A DNA stretch of 64,000 nt from Thauera aromatica_A (GTDB lineage: Bacteria; Pseudomonadota; Gammaproteobacteria; Burkholderiales; Rhodocyclaceae), in contig NZ_JALLIK010000100.1 in NCBI RefSeq assembly GCF_023093595.1, forward strand, positions 1 through 64,000, written 5' to 3'. This document shows positions 16,118 to 24,424 of the stretch, piece by piece. Below the pieces are notes generated by a model that was not told where the DNA came from, did no database searches, and saw nothing but the letters and a program-made list of their open reading frames with translations. A program made the position numbers and the translations under genes. The stretch's first letter is position 1. Each line of letters begins with the position of its first letter.

Positions 16118-16234
16118 CGTTCGTCCCTGGTTTGTCGGCCCGAATGGCGAGTCCCGTGCGAAGCGAGCCTGCCGATCGATCGGTGATATTCGTCTGCTTT
16201 ACCGCATTCTAGGCCAACGGAATTTTATTCCCGC

Positions 16235-17380
16235 TCATCGCAAGCTTGCGAGGCGCCCCGGGCCGACCATTCGCACGGCATCCGGCGCCAATGCCAACCG
16301 GTACCGATGCGGCCTGCCGCCGCCGTCCTCGATCAGATACGGTCCGGCGGCCGGTCCGAGTTCACGCTTGAGCGTGCGACGCAGCTTCGATAGTCGTGAC
16401 GAGAAATAGCTGCCGTCCATGCCGTCGCGCAAGGCGTGTTCCGCTGATGCGGAGTCGCCCATCGGGCCGACGATGGCGTGCAGTTCGTGCAGGTAGCGTT
16501 CGGCCCAGGCTGCGTCCGGCACTTCCTTGTGCGGGGCGGACAGCGCCGGTTCATTCTCCCGTGCCCGTCGCGCAAATACGGCGAGCAGGGCGAGTTCGGC
16601 CGGTGGCAGGCGAAAGGTCTGGCCCGCGGCGGTGACGGTGCGTGCGGGCAGGTCGAGTTCGAGTCGTGCCGGACCGAGCGTGGCGCGCGCAGCGTCGACC
16701 GCGGCCTCGAAGCCGGCGCTGCCGTCGAGCAGCGCGGTGGGCAGGCCGTGGCGCAGGCTGACGAAGGGGATCTCGGCCAGCGACAGGCGTGCGTCGCGCG
16801 CATCGGCGAGCCGCTTGTCTGCGGTTTCGATGATGTGTTCATAGGGCGTAGGGTAGAAGAAAGACCAGGAACTCTCGAACGGCTGGGAGACCAGTACATG
16901 CGACAGGCGGTCCTGCGCGCGGCCGAACAGCGATAGCGCATAGCCGAGGAAGAAGCCCATCGTCTTGCGCCCGCCCGCAATCGAGACGTGGAGTGCGGTG
17001 TCGGGGGCGGCGGTGAAGGTGCGCACCTTTTCGGTGATGAAATCGGCGCAGGCGAGATTGTCGGCCGGGCTGCGGATGTCGGCGAGCGGCTGGCCGGCAG
17101 CGTCGTGCAGGATGTGGATGTGGTGGGCGTCGAAGGTGATCTCGGGCAGCGCGTAATCGTGGCGCAGGCGGTGGAACCAGCCGAGCTTGTCCGACAGCAG
17201 GGCGAGCCGTGCGCGCTCCGCGCCTTCGGCGGTGGTGATCAGATGGATTTCGGTGGGAACGAAGGCGGGCTTTGCATCGACGGCCAGCGCGTACAGCGTT
17301 TCGGTGACGATCTGGGGCGACAGGCCGGTGACGGCGAGCAGGATGCGGCGGGCGTAGCCGGCGGGAGGCAGATTTTCCAT
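16235..17380 (-). CDS. NE0113-family CARF protein with winged-helix-like C-terminus
   Basis: A 381-residue CRISPR-associated protein. It opens RRILLAVTGLSPQIVTETLY, the signature of the Cas_NE0113 family, and carries a CARF ligand loop SIAGGRKTMGFFLGYAL (about 132-148). The family is listed with Csm6-like or ring-nuclease proteins, but here I see no HEPN R-x4-6-H motif. The C-terminal part (about 265-365) reads like a winged helix, ending in SSRLSKLRRTLKRELG and a basic strand pair. A cyclic-oligoadenylate-responsive regulator or sensor is therefore possible. A longer reading to 17527 exists, but the family start fits the ATG at 17380, although no good ribosome binding site precedes it. A GCAAGCTTGC palindrome lies 68 bp upstream and another forms its last codons. 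Confidence 0.82.
   Translation of the reverse strand: MENLPPAGYARRILLAVTGLSPQIVTETLYALAVDAKPAFVPTEIHLITTAEGAERARLALLSDKLGWFHRLRHDYALPEITFDAHHIHILHDAAGQPLADIRSPADNLACADFITEKVRTFTAAPDTALHVSIAGGRKTMGFFLGYALSLFGRAQDRLSHVLVSQPFESSWSFFYPTPYEHIIETADKRLADARDARLSLAEIPFVSLRHGLPTALLDGSAGFEAAVDAARATLGPARLELDLPARTVTAAGQTFRLPPAELALLAVFARRARENEPALSAPHKEVPDAAWAERYLHELHAIVGPMGDSASAEHALRDGMDGSYFSSRLSKLRRTLKRELGPAAGPYLIEDGGGRPHRYRLALAPDAVRMVGPGRLASLR
16240..16249. repeat. GCAAGCTTGC palindrome at the 3' end of the NE0113 gene
   Basis: A perfect palindrome extended to 14 bp (TCGCAAGCTTGCGA, 16238-16251) that encodes the final Leu-Ala-Ser-Leu-Arg of the CARF protein and lies 123 bp upstream of the cmr1 start. 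This is a suitable distance for control of the cmr operon. Confidence 0.7.
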
Positions 17381-17754
17381 TGGGATGCGATGAAATTTTG
17401 AACAGATGCCGACGTTATAGCCGCAAACACTGCGCGGTGCCGCGGTCGCAAGCTTGCCGTGCCAATGCCACCGTAGTGGTGGGTGCCGCCTGAAAATGAC
17501 ATGACGAATTTTTATGTCGGCCATCAATGTTCTATGGTGGTTTTGTAGAAACCGTATTGCAGCGTCGATTCGCCAGCGGTGCTGCCAGCGGAATACCCGA
17601 TAAAAGAACAGGACGCCCGCGGCGCCATGGCCGCAGGCACGTCCGCGATGCTGATCGCTTCACCTTTGGCCCAACCCCCAGTGTTTCGCCCGGCGCCGGC
17701 CGGACAGGCCGGGCGGGCTGCCCGATGCACGGTCGATGTTTCCGGAGGGGTGAA
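17381..17754. other. 374-bp divergent intergenic region between the cas locus and the cytochrome cluster
   Basis: No gene is supported here. The left part holds the upstream region of the NE0113 gene, including the palindrome at 17448 and a TATAAC element. The right part must contain the promoter of the plus-strand cytochrome operon, but I cannot choose a convincing -35/-10 pair. A GC-rich dyad (CCGGCC around 17695-17720) precedes the strong GGAGGGG ribosome binding site at 17743. Confidence 0.5.
17448..17457. repeat. GCAAGCTTGC palindrome upstream of the NE0113 gene
   Basis: The fifth copy of the decamer, in the intergenic space about 68 bp upstream of the CARF protein start. A TATAAC hexamer suited to a minus-strand -10 box lies between it and the gene. 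Confidence 0.7.
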
Positions 17755-18087
17755 ATGAAGCGCCTTTGCATGATCGCAGCCATCCTTGCCGCCGCTGCGA
17801 CGAGCCCGTCCGCCGTCGCCGAAGTCGATGCCGCCGCCGCCAATGCCCTCGTGCGCAAGAGCAAGTGCCTGACCTGCCATGCGCTCGACAAGAAGAAGGA
17901 CGGCCCGTCCTACAAGGAGATCGCAGCCAAATACAGGGGCGACCCGGCGGCGGAGGAAACGCTCGTCCAGCACGTCACCGTGCCGAGCAAGGTCGAGGTC
18001 GACGGCAAGGAAGAAGAGCACGAGACGCTCAAGACCAAGGACCCGGAAGCGGTCGGCAACGTCGTGCGGTGGATCCTTTCGCTCTGA
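17755..18087 (+). CDS. Periplasmic monoheme c-type cytochrome (MtoD-like)
   Basis: A 110-residue secreted cytochrome. An N-terminal signal peptide ends near AVAEVDA; a single heme site CLTCH follows (about residue 40). The segment GPSYKEIAAKYRGDPAAEETL is typical of small class I cytochromes of the c551/c552 type. The ATG is preceded by GGAGGGG. It heads the operon with the NapC-type tetraheme, decaheme and porin genes, an arrangement like the mto clusters of iron-oxidising betaproteobacteria, where MtoD shuttles electrons across the periplasm. That role is inferred from context. Confidence 0.88.
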   Translation: MKRLCMIAAILAAAATSPSAVAEVDAAAANALVRKSKCLTCHALDKKKDGPSYKEIAAKYRGDPAAEETLVQHVTVPSKVEVDGKEEEHETLKTKDPEAVGNVVRWILSL

Positions 18088-18126
18088 CGGGCAGCGGCCG
18101 AGGGAGCCGGGCCGGGGGAGGTTTTC

Positions 18127-18699
18127 ATGACAATCAGCGACAGGCTGCGCCGTCGGTCGCCCTGGCTGCTGCTCGCGGCCGGGGCTCTGGCGACACTCGT
18201 CCTCGGCGGCGGAGCGATCGCCGGCCTGCGATGGACCAACACCGAGGCGTTCTGCATCGGCTGCCACGAGATGCGCGACAACGTCTATGCCGAGTACCGG
18301 GATTCGGTGCACGACCGCAGCGCATCCGGGGTGAGGGCGGTGTGCGCCGACTGCCACGTCCCACGCGAAACGATTCCGATGCTGATCCGCAAGGTGCAGG
18401 CGAGCGGCGAGCTGTGGGCCAAGCTCACCGGCAAGATCGACACTGCGGAAAAGTTCGAGGCCCATCGGCATGAGCTTGCGATGCGGGTGTGGGCGAGCAT
18501 GAAGCGCCACGATTCGCGCGAATGCCGCAGCTGCCACACCGAGCGCGCGATGGCTCCCGAACTGCAGAGCGAGCGTGCGCAGACGCGGCACGCCCGCGCG
18601 CAGCGCGAAAACCTGACCTGCATCGATTGTCATTTCGGCATCGCCCACCAGGAGCCCGAGGGGCCTGGTCCGCAGGAAATCGAGTTTGCGGGAAAATGA
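18127..18699 (+). CDS. NapC/NirT/CymA-type tetraheme cytochrome
   Basis: A 190-residue membrane-anchored cytochrome. One transmembrane helix (about residues 12-33) is followed by four heme motifs: CIGCH, CADCH, CRSCH and CIDCH. This is the NapC/NirT family, which exchanges electrons between the quinone pool and periplasmic partners. It lies 39 bp after the monoheme gene with GGGGGAGG before the ATG. No nap, nir or tor reductase genes are near, so its partner is most simply the decaheme encoded next. Confidence 0.92.
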   Translation: MTISDRLRRRSPWLLLAAGALATLVLGGGAIAGLRWTNTEAFCIGCHEMRDNVYAEYRDSVHDRSASGVRAVCADCHVPRETIPMLIRKVQASGELWAKLTGKIDTAEKFEAHRHELAMRVWASMKRHDSRECRSCHTERAMAPELQSERAQTRHARAQRENLTCIDCHFGIAHQEPEGPGPQEIEFAGK

Positions 18700-18793
18700 C
18701 ATGTACATTAAAACGGTTGCCGGCCGGGATGCCTCGGCAAGTGGGTCGGGCAAGCCGGCCAGGGGAAGGACGCATTCAAAGGGGGGCACACAC

Positions 18794-19735
18794 ATGAAAG
18801 TCGGGTCGAAGAACCTTTGGCGCTGGATTTCGCTTGCGCTGCTGAGCGTCGCCCTGCTCGGTGGAGGCCGGGCGTGGGCCCGGGAAAATGCGGACGAAAG
18901 GAAAGATATCGTCCGTGCCGGGGACGCGGTGTGTACCCGCTGTCATGACGAAGGCGAGGAGAAGCCGGTGCTGTCGATCGGCAAGACCAAGCACGGCACC
19001 GTCGCCGACGGCCGCACGCCGAGCTGTACGAGCTGTCACGGCGAGAGCCCGACCCACATCAACAAGCCGGAAGGCGTGGTCGAGCGGCCGAAGCCGGACA
19101 TCAACTTCGTCGAGCACTCGAAAACACCCGTCGAACAGCGCAACCAGGCCTGTCTGAGCTGCCACCAGGGCGGCAAGCGGACCCACTGGCAGACCAATCT
19201 GCACGCCGCGCGCGATGTCGCCTGTACTTCCTGCCATGAAGTGCATGCGCAGCACGACAAGGTCCGCGACAAGCAGGCGCAGGCGGAGGTGTGCTTTGCG
19301 TGCCACAAGGAACAACGCGCGCAGATCGACCGCCCGTCGCGCCATCCGATCAAGGAAGGCAAGGTCGCCTGTTCCGACTGCCACAATCCGCACGGCACTG
19401 CGGGCGAGAAGATGATGGTGCGGGACAGCGTCGTCGACACCTGCTACAGCTGCCATATGGAGAAGCGCGGGCCGTTCGTGCGCAGCCACCAGCCGGTCAC
19501 CGAAGACTGCTCGATCTGCCACAACCCGCACGGCACGATGAACGACAACCTGCTCAAGCAGCGCTCGCCGTTCCTGTGTCAGCAGTGCCACGAGCCGAGC
19601 ACGCACCAGGGCACGGTGCCCACCACCACCGGCAACTCGGCCTTCGCCCTCGCCCGCGGCTGCACCAATTGCCATACCCAGATCCATGGTTCCAACAATC
19701 CATCGACGGCGGATGGCCGCGGCTTGCGCCGTTGA
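18794..19735 (+). CDS. Decaheme c-type cytochrome, MtrA/MtoA/DmsE family
   Basis: A 313-residue secreted cytochrome with ten CxxCH motifs, counted as CTRCH, CTSCH, CLSCH, CTSCH, CFACH, CSDCH, CYSCH, CSICH, CQQCH and CTNCH. The repeated CHNPHGT elements and size match MtrA/DmsE/PioA/MtoA decahemes, which insert into an outer-membrane porin and form an electron wire. The start at 18794 gives a clean signal peptide and is preceded by a GGGGGG element; a longer frame from 18686 lacks a signal. It is 16 bp upstream of its porin gene. Confidence 0.95.
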   Translation: MKVGSKNLWRWISLALLSVALLGGGRAWARENADERKDIVRAGDAVCTRCHDEGEEKPVLSIGKTKHGTVADGRTPSCTSCHGESPTHINKPEGVVERPKPDINFVEHSKTPVEQRNQACLSCHQGGKRTHWQTNLHAARDVACTSCHEVHAQHDKVRDKQAQAEVCFACHKEQRAQIDRPSRHPIKEGKVACSDCHNPHGTAGEKMMVRDSVVDTCYSCHMEKRGPFVRSHQPVTEDCSICHNPHGTMNDNLLKQRSPFLCQQCHEPSTHQGTVPTTTGNSAFALARGCTNCHTQIHGSNNPSTADGRGLRR

Positions 19736-19751
19736 AACGGGGAGGACGATC

Positions 19752-21758
19752 ATGAGCAAGACGAACGGTTTTCGTGGCGCAAGCCTCGGTGTGCTCGCGG
19801 CCTCGATGGCTGCGGCCTTCGGTCCCGCCCTCGCGCAGGAGGACGACGAAGTGTTCCGCCTCGTCCGCCCGGAGAGCACGCTCGAATTCGGCGCCGGCCA
19901 TCTCAGCGACGACGCGATCCGCTTCGGCCAGTACAGCGGGTTGAAGGCCTCCGGACTGTACGGCATCGGCAACATCGAGTTCGTCGGCCGCGACGACGCT
20001 TCGGGCACCTGGCTGCGTTTCGATGCTCGCAACCTCGGGCTGGAAAGCCGCGAGCTGCGTTTCGAGCGCGAGCGCCAGGGCGACTGGCGCTACTCGATCG
20101 AGTACGCCAAGACGCCGCGCTATTCGCAGTATGAGGTCGATACCGGCCTGCTCGGTATCGGCCACGATGTGCAGACGGTGACGCCGGTCGCGGCGGGGGC
20201 GGGCTTCGACACCCGGCTCAAGACCGAGCGCGAGGGCGTCACGCTGGGAGGGCAGAAGTTCCTCGGCAGCGGGCTCGATATCCAGGTCCGGTTCAAGAAC
20301 GAGAGCAAGCAAGGCGACCGTCTGTTCGGTCGTGGGCGCTTCGATCAGCGTCAGTTCCTCGCCGAGCCGATCGACCACACGATGCGCCAGCTCGACGTGA
20401 TTCTCGGCTACACCGGAAACAAACTGCAGCTGTCGGGCGGGTACTACGGCTCCTTCTTCGAAAACGACAAGCGTGCGCTGACGGTCTTCCCCTTCGCGGC
20501 CGGCAACGTCGCCAACAACTTGAGCCCGATCGCCTTGCCGCCGGACAACCAGGCCCATCAGCTCTACCTGAGCGGCGGCTACAGCTTCACTCCGACGACG
20601 CGCGCCAACTTCAAGCTCGCACGCGGAATGGCGACGCAGGACGACCGCTTCGTGGTCGCATCGGTGCCGGGGCGAGCCGATCTCGACGGCCGTGTCGACA
20701 CCACCCTGATCCAGGCCGGTCTCAGCGCGCGCCCGTTCAGCAAGCTGTCGCTGCTGGCGAACTTCAAGTACGAAGATCGTGACGACAAGACGCCGGTGCG
20801 GCAGTACTTTCCGAACGCCACCCCGGGTACGGTCAACGCTTTCAACGAGCCGCGCTCTCTCCAGTCGAAAGTCGGCAAGCTCGAGGCGAACTACCTGCTG
20901 CCCGCCGGTTTCCGCGTCGTCGGCGGGGTCGACCATGAAGAGCGGGATCGCACCGTCGTTCCGGTGCGGCAGGTGACTTATCGCGAACAGACGCAGGAGA
21001 CCGCCTACCGCCTGGAACTGCGCCGCGCGCTGTCCGAGACCTTGAACGGCTCGATTGCCGCGGTGAAGAGTGACCGCGAAGGGTCGCGTTTTCAGGCCGA
21101 CGTGGTTCCCGCCACCGGACCGGTCGCACCTTTGCACCTGGCCGACCGGGAACGCGACAAGCTGCGCCTGAAGCTCGACTGGGAGCCGCTCGAGGCCTTG
21201 TCGGTGCAATTCATGGGCGATCTTTCGCGCGACGACTACCGCAGCGCCTACCTCGGCCTCGACGATGGTCGCGCCACGTTCTGGTCGATCGACGCTGCGT
21301 ACCGCTTCAACGACGCCTGGCAGGCGCTGGCGTGGGCCTCGCGGGAGTCGGTGCGGATCGACAACGACACGGTCGCCGGCGGGGTTGGCTGGTCCGCTGA
21401 TGTCGCGCAGCGCACCCGGGCGTTCGGCGTCGGCCTGCGCGGAAGCCGGGGCGAGCGCTGGAAATTCGGCGGCGACCTCCAGTACTCGCGCGACCGCTCC
21501 AACTACGGGCTGAGCGGGACGCCGACCGCCACCGCCGTCCTGCCCGATGTGGAATACACGCTGAAGACGTTCAAGCTGTTCGCCGAGTACGAGATGAAAC
21601 GCGACCTGGCGCTGCGCATCGACGCGGTGCATGAGCGCTGGCGCACCAACGACTGGCTGTGGGCGGTCTATCAGTATGCGGACGGCACGACGCTCGAGCA
21701 GGACGAGCGCCAGAACGTCACTTTCGTCGGCGTCTCGGTGCACTACCGCTGGCGCTGA
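19752..21758 (+). CDS. MtrB/PioB/MtoB-family outer-membrane porin
   Basis: A 668-residue protein with a signal peptide ending at PALAQ and then many alternating beta strands rich in Tyr, Arg and Asp, ending in VHYRWR, as expected of a large beta barrel. Size and neighbouring decaheme identify the MtrB family, which sheaths the decaheme cytochrome. The mature N-terminus lacks the CxxC pair known in Shewanella MtrB. No extracellular multiheme cytochrome (MtrC/OmcA-type) or third gene follows, so the conduit is of the two-component kind used by Fe(II) oxidisers (MtoAB, PioAB). Confidence 0.92.
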   Translation: MSKTNGFRGASLGVLAASMAAAFGPALAQEDDEVFRLVRPESTLEFGAGHLSDDAIRFGQYSGLKASGLYGIGNIEFVGRDDASGTWLRFDARNLGLESRELRFERERQGDWRYSIEYAKTPRYSQYEVDTGLLGIGHDVQTVTPVAAGAGFDTRLKTEREGVTLGGQKFLGSGLDIQVRFKNESKQGDRLFGRGRFDQRQFLAEPIDHTMRQLDVILGYTGNKLQLSGGYYGSFFENDKRALTVFPFAAGNVANNLSPIALPPDNQAHQLYLSGGYSFTPTTRANFKLARGMATQDDRFVVASVPGRADLDGRVDTTLIQAGLSARPFSKLSLLANFKYEDRDDKTPVRQYFPNATPGTVNAFNEPRSLQSKVGKLEANYLLPAGFRVVGGVDHEERDRTVVPVRQVTYREQTQETAYRLELRRALSETLNGSIAAVKSDREGSRFQADVVPATGPVAPLHLADRERDKLRLKLDWEPLEALSVQFMGDLSRDDYRSAYLGLDDGRATFWSIDAAYRFNDAWQALAWASRESVRIDNDTVAGGVGWSADVAQRTRAFGVGLRGSRGERWKFGGDLQYSRDRSNYGLSGTPTATAVLPDVEYTLKTFKLFAEYEMKRDLALRIDAVHERWRTNDWLWAVYQYADGTTLEQDERQNVTFVGVSVHYRWR

Positions 21759-21794
21759 TCGCCCGCGCCGAGGTTTCGGCGCAGGCTCCGGGAC

Positions 21795-21822
21795 GGTAGC
21801 GCACGCCAAGGCGTGCGCTACC
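21795..21822. terminator. Hairpin between convergent porin and amtB genes
   Basis: GGTAGCGCACGCC (21795-21807), two bases, then the exact inverse GGCGTGCGCTACC (21810-21822): a 13-bp stem in the 72-bp gap between two converging genes. There is no T-run on either side, so it may be a factor-assisted terminator or an mRNA end stabiliser serving both transcripts. Confidence 0.5.
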
Positions 21823-21830
21823 CGACAGGC

Positions 21831-23168
21831 TCAGAGACGGTAGGCCGATTCGCCGTGGGCGGTGATGTCGAGCCCTTCGCGTTCTTCGTCTTCCGGCACG
21901 CGCAGGCCAACGAGGAGGTCGGCGATCTTGTAGGCGACGAAGGCGACCACCGCCGACCACACGACGGTGACGATCACGCTCCAGGTCTGGATCCACACCT
22001 GGCTGGCGATCGAGAAGTCCTCGCCGCCGGTGCCGCCCAGGCCAGGGGCGGTGAATACCCCGGTGAGGACCGCACCGAGAATGCCGCCCACGCCATGCAC
22101 GCCGAACACGTCGAGGGCGTCGTCGGCGCCGAGCATGCGCTTGAGGCCATTGACTCCCCACAGGCAGACGAAGCCCGACAGCAGGCCGATGACGACGGCG
22201 CCGATCGGGCCGACCGAGCCGCAGGCCGGAGTGATCGCCACCAGCCCGGCGACCGCGCCCGAGGCCGCGCCCAGCATCGACGGCTTGCCCTTGAACAGGG
22301 CCTCGCCGATCGACCACGCCAGCACCGCGGCGGCGGTGGCGGCGAGAGTGTTGATGAAGGCGAGCGCAGCGCCGGCGGTGGCTTCGAGGTTGGAGCCGGC
22401 GTTGAAGCCGAACCAGCCCACCCACAGCAGCGAGGCGCCGACCATGGTCAGGGTCAGGCTGTGCGGCGCCATCGATTCGCGGCCGAAGCCGATCCGCCTG
22501 CCCACCAGGTAGGCGCCCACCAGGCCGGCGATGCCGGCGTTGATGTGCACCACGGTGCCGCCGGCGAAGTCGAGCGCGCCGTCCTCGAGCAGGTAGCCGC
22601 CCGGCCCCCACACCATGTGGCAGATCGGCAGGTAGCACAGGGTGAACCAGATCACCGAGAAGATCAGCACCGCGGAGAACCTCATCCGCTCGGCGAAGGC
22701 GCCGACGATCAGCGCCCCGGTGATGCCGGCGAAGGTGGCCTGGAAGGCGATGAAGGCGAACTCGGGCAGCTTCACCGTATCGGTGAAGGTGTCGGCCAGC
22801 GAATCGATGCCGACCCCGGACAGGAACAGCTTGTCGAACGAGCCGATCAGCGCGTTGCCTTCGGTGAATGCCAGGCTGTAGCCGTAGAACAGCCACAGCA
22901 CCGCGTTCAGTGAGAACACCACGGTGACCTGCATCAGCACCGACAGCATGTTCTTCGAGCGCACCATGCCGCCGTAGAACAGCGCCAGGCCGGGCAGGGC
23001 CATCATCAGCACGAGCAGGGTGGCGGTCATGATCCAGGCGACGTCGCCCTTGTGCACCGCCGCGGTGGCGGCTTCGGCGGCGACGGCCGCCGCCTCCTGG
23101 GCGAAGGCGCTGCCGGCGAGCCCGGCGGCGAGCGCGGCCGGCAGCAGCGTGAACAGTTTCTTCTTCAT
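21831..23168 (-). CDS. amtB: Ammonium transporter AmtB
   Basis: A 445-residue ammonium channel. The signal-like N-terminus (to about residue 24) is followed by eleven expected membrane helices with family motifs GDVAWIMTATLLVLMM, LPGLALFYGGMVRSKN, CHMVWGPGGYL, DFAGGTVVHINAG, FGFNAGSNLEA and DVFGVHGVGGILGA, which contain the conserved pore histidines. It lies 13 bp after glnK, the standard glnK-amtB pairing in which deuridylylated GlnK blocks the channel. The sigma-54 promoter at 24303 probably drives all three genes. Confidence 0.97.
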   Translation of the reverse strand: MKKKLFTLLPAALAAGLAGSAFAQEAAAVAAEAATAAVHKGDVAWIMTATLLVLMMALPGLALFYGGMVRSKNMLSVLMQVTVVFSLNAVLWLFYGYSLAFTEGNALIGSFDKLFLSGVGIDSLADTFTDTVKLPEFAFIAFQATFAGITGALIVGAFAERMRFSAVLIFSVIWFTLCYLPICHMVWGPGGYLLEDGALDFAGGTVVHINAGIAGLVGAYLVGRRIGFGRESMAPHSLTLTMVGASLLWVGWFGFNAGSNLEATAGAALAFINTLAATAAAVLAWSIGEALFKGKPSMLGAASGAVAGLVAITPACGSVGPIGAVVIGLLSGFVCLWGVNGLKRMLGADDALDVFGVHGVGGILGAVLTGVFTAPGLGGTGGEDFSIASQVWIQTWSVIVTVVWSAVVAFVAYKIADLLVGLRVPEDEEREGLDITAHGESAYRL

Positions 23169-23181
23169 GGTGGGGCCTCCC

Positions 23182-23520
23182 TTACAGCGCGTCCGGGCCG
23201 GTCTCGCCGGTGCGGATGCGGATCGCCTGTTCGAGCTCGAAGACGAAGATCTTGCCGTCGCCGATCTTGCCGGTGGCGGCGGATTTCTCGATCGCCTCGA
23301 TCGCCTGTTCGAGGATGTCGTCGGTGACGGCGGCCTCGATCTTGACCTTGGGCAGGAAGTCGACGACGTACTCGGCGCCGCGATAGAGCTCGGTGTGCCC
23401 CTTCTGGCGGCCGAAGCCCTTGACTTCGGTGACGGTGATGCCCTGCACGCCGATGGCCGACAGTGCTTCACGCACTTCGTCGAGCTTGAAGGGCTTGATG
23501 ATGGCGGCGATGAATTTCAT
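23182..23520 (-). CDS. glnK: PII signal protein GlnK
   Basis: A 112-residue PII protein. The T-loop reads GFGRQKGHTELYRGAEYVVD with Tyr51 available for uridylylation, followed by LPKVKIEAAV and the C-terminal IGDGKIFVFELEQAIRIRTGE. It senses ATP/ADP and 2-oxoglutarate and regulates AmtB, encoded directly downstream. It follows the porin gene by 27 bp. Confidence 0.97.
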   Translation of the reverse strand: MKFIAAIIKPFKLDEVREALSAIGVQGITVTEVKGFGRQKGHTELYRGAEYVVDFLPKVKIEAAVTDDILEQAIEAIEKSAATGKIGDGKIFVFELEQAIRIRTGETGPDAL

Positions 23521-23547
23521 GGTGGTTCTCCAGTGCGTTCGGGCGGA

Positions 23548-24258
23548 TCAGAAGGACCTGGCGATCGAGAAGACGACGCGCTCCTCGGCCTCGTCCACGC
23601 CGTTGAGGTCGGTGTTGACGTAGTGCAGGCCGAAGTCGAAGCCGCCGTACTCCTTGTTTACCCCGACCTTCCAGTCGGTATAGTTGTCCTGGCCGCGGAT
23701 GTCGCTGTAGCCGGCGTGGGCGGTGAGGATGAAGCCGCTGCCCAGGTCGTGTTCGGCGCCGAGCTCGTAGTACTGCGAGCCGTCGGAGTCGGTGTAGCCG
23801 AACAGGTCGGTGAGGCTGTGGGAATACTTGAAGCTCAGTAACTCCCACGACAGCCCGAGGTAGGCCTCCAGGGTGTGCGGCTTTTCCGCGCCGGCGCGGT
23901 AGAGCGGACCGTAGCTGCCCGGGTAGTAGTACTGCAGCAGGCCGACGTCGTAGCCGATGGCGCCGGCCTCGCCGGCGTAGCCGGCGTAGAGGTCCACTTC
24001 CAGGCTGTTGCGGACGTCGTCGGCGGCATCGGCCAGCCAGGACACGTTCGACCCCCACACGCCGGCGTAGAGGCCGCTGGCATGGGCGTAGTCGAAGCCG
24101 CCCTGCAGCGCCGGGCGCTCGTCGGTCTGGCTGATGCCGCGGAAGGCGTAGTCGGAGACCAGGGCGATGTTGGCGCTGAACGGACCGTCTTCGGCGTAAG
24201 CGGAGCCGGCGACGGGAAGGGCGGCGGCGAGGGCGGCAGCGGCAAGAGGTAAGCGCAT
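23548..24258 (-). CDS. TorF-family putative porin
   Basis: A 236-residue outer-membrane protein with a signal peptide (cleavage near GSAYA-ED) followed by the TorF/Gcw_chp family start FSANIALVSDYAFRGISQTD. The rest is aromatic-rich beta strand ending in a terminal Phe (SIARSF), as in barrel proteins. AGGAGA precedes the ATG. It leads the glnK-amtB operon and shares its sigma-54 promoter, so a role in uptake of a nitrogen source across the outer membrane is likely but unproven. Confidence 0.85.
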   Translation of the reverse strand: MRLPLAAAALAAALPVAGSAYAEDGPFSANIALVSDYAFRGISQTDERPALQGGFDYAHASGLYAGVWGSNVSWLADAADDVRNSLEVDLYAGYAGEAGAIGYDVGLLQYYYPGSYGPLYRAGAEKPHTLEAYLGLSWELLSFKYSHSLTDLFGYTDSDGSQYYELGAEHDLGSGFILTAHAGYSDIRGQDNYTDWKVGVNKEYGGFDFGLHYVNTDLNGVDEAEERVVFSIARSF

Positions 24259-24302
24259 GGTGGTCTCCTGAGAAGGGCGCGGGGTTTTCACGCCTGTTCC
24301 TA

Positions 24303-24318
24303 AGCAGATCGCGTGCCA
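24303..24318 (-). promoter_or_regulatory. Sigma-54 (RpoN) promoter of the torF-glnK-amtB operon
   Basis: On the minus strand the sequence is TGGCACGCGATCTGCT. GG and GC are separated by exactly ten bases, and the TGGCAC element is the consensus -24 box; the -12 box reads CTGC instead of TTGC. It lies 45-60 bp upstream of the TorF ATG, and an NtrC-type box lies about 107 bp further upstream. Confidence 0.75.
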
Positions 24319-24424
24319 GGTTTTCAAAAGCCTTGCATCGTCAAGGGAATAAGGCGGCCAGAGGGCGCTGGAGCGGAGTGCGGCGATGTGAGGGCGCTGA
24401 GGAATGCACGGATTCGGCCCGGTT

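Noticed and set aside
17381..17527. N-terminal extension of the NE0113 protein
   Set aside because: The extra 49 codons run through the upstream control region and one palindrome; family members start close to the RRILLAVTG motif.
18127..18699. Assignment as NapC of a nitrate reductase operon
   Set aside because: No napA/napB or other reductase genes are adjacent; the decaheme and porin neighbours favour an extracellular electron transfer role.
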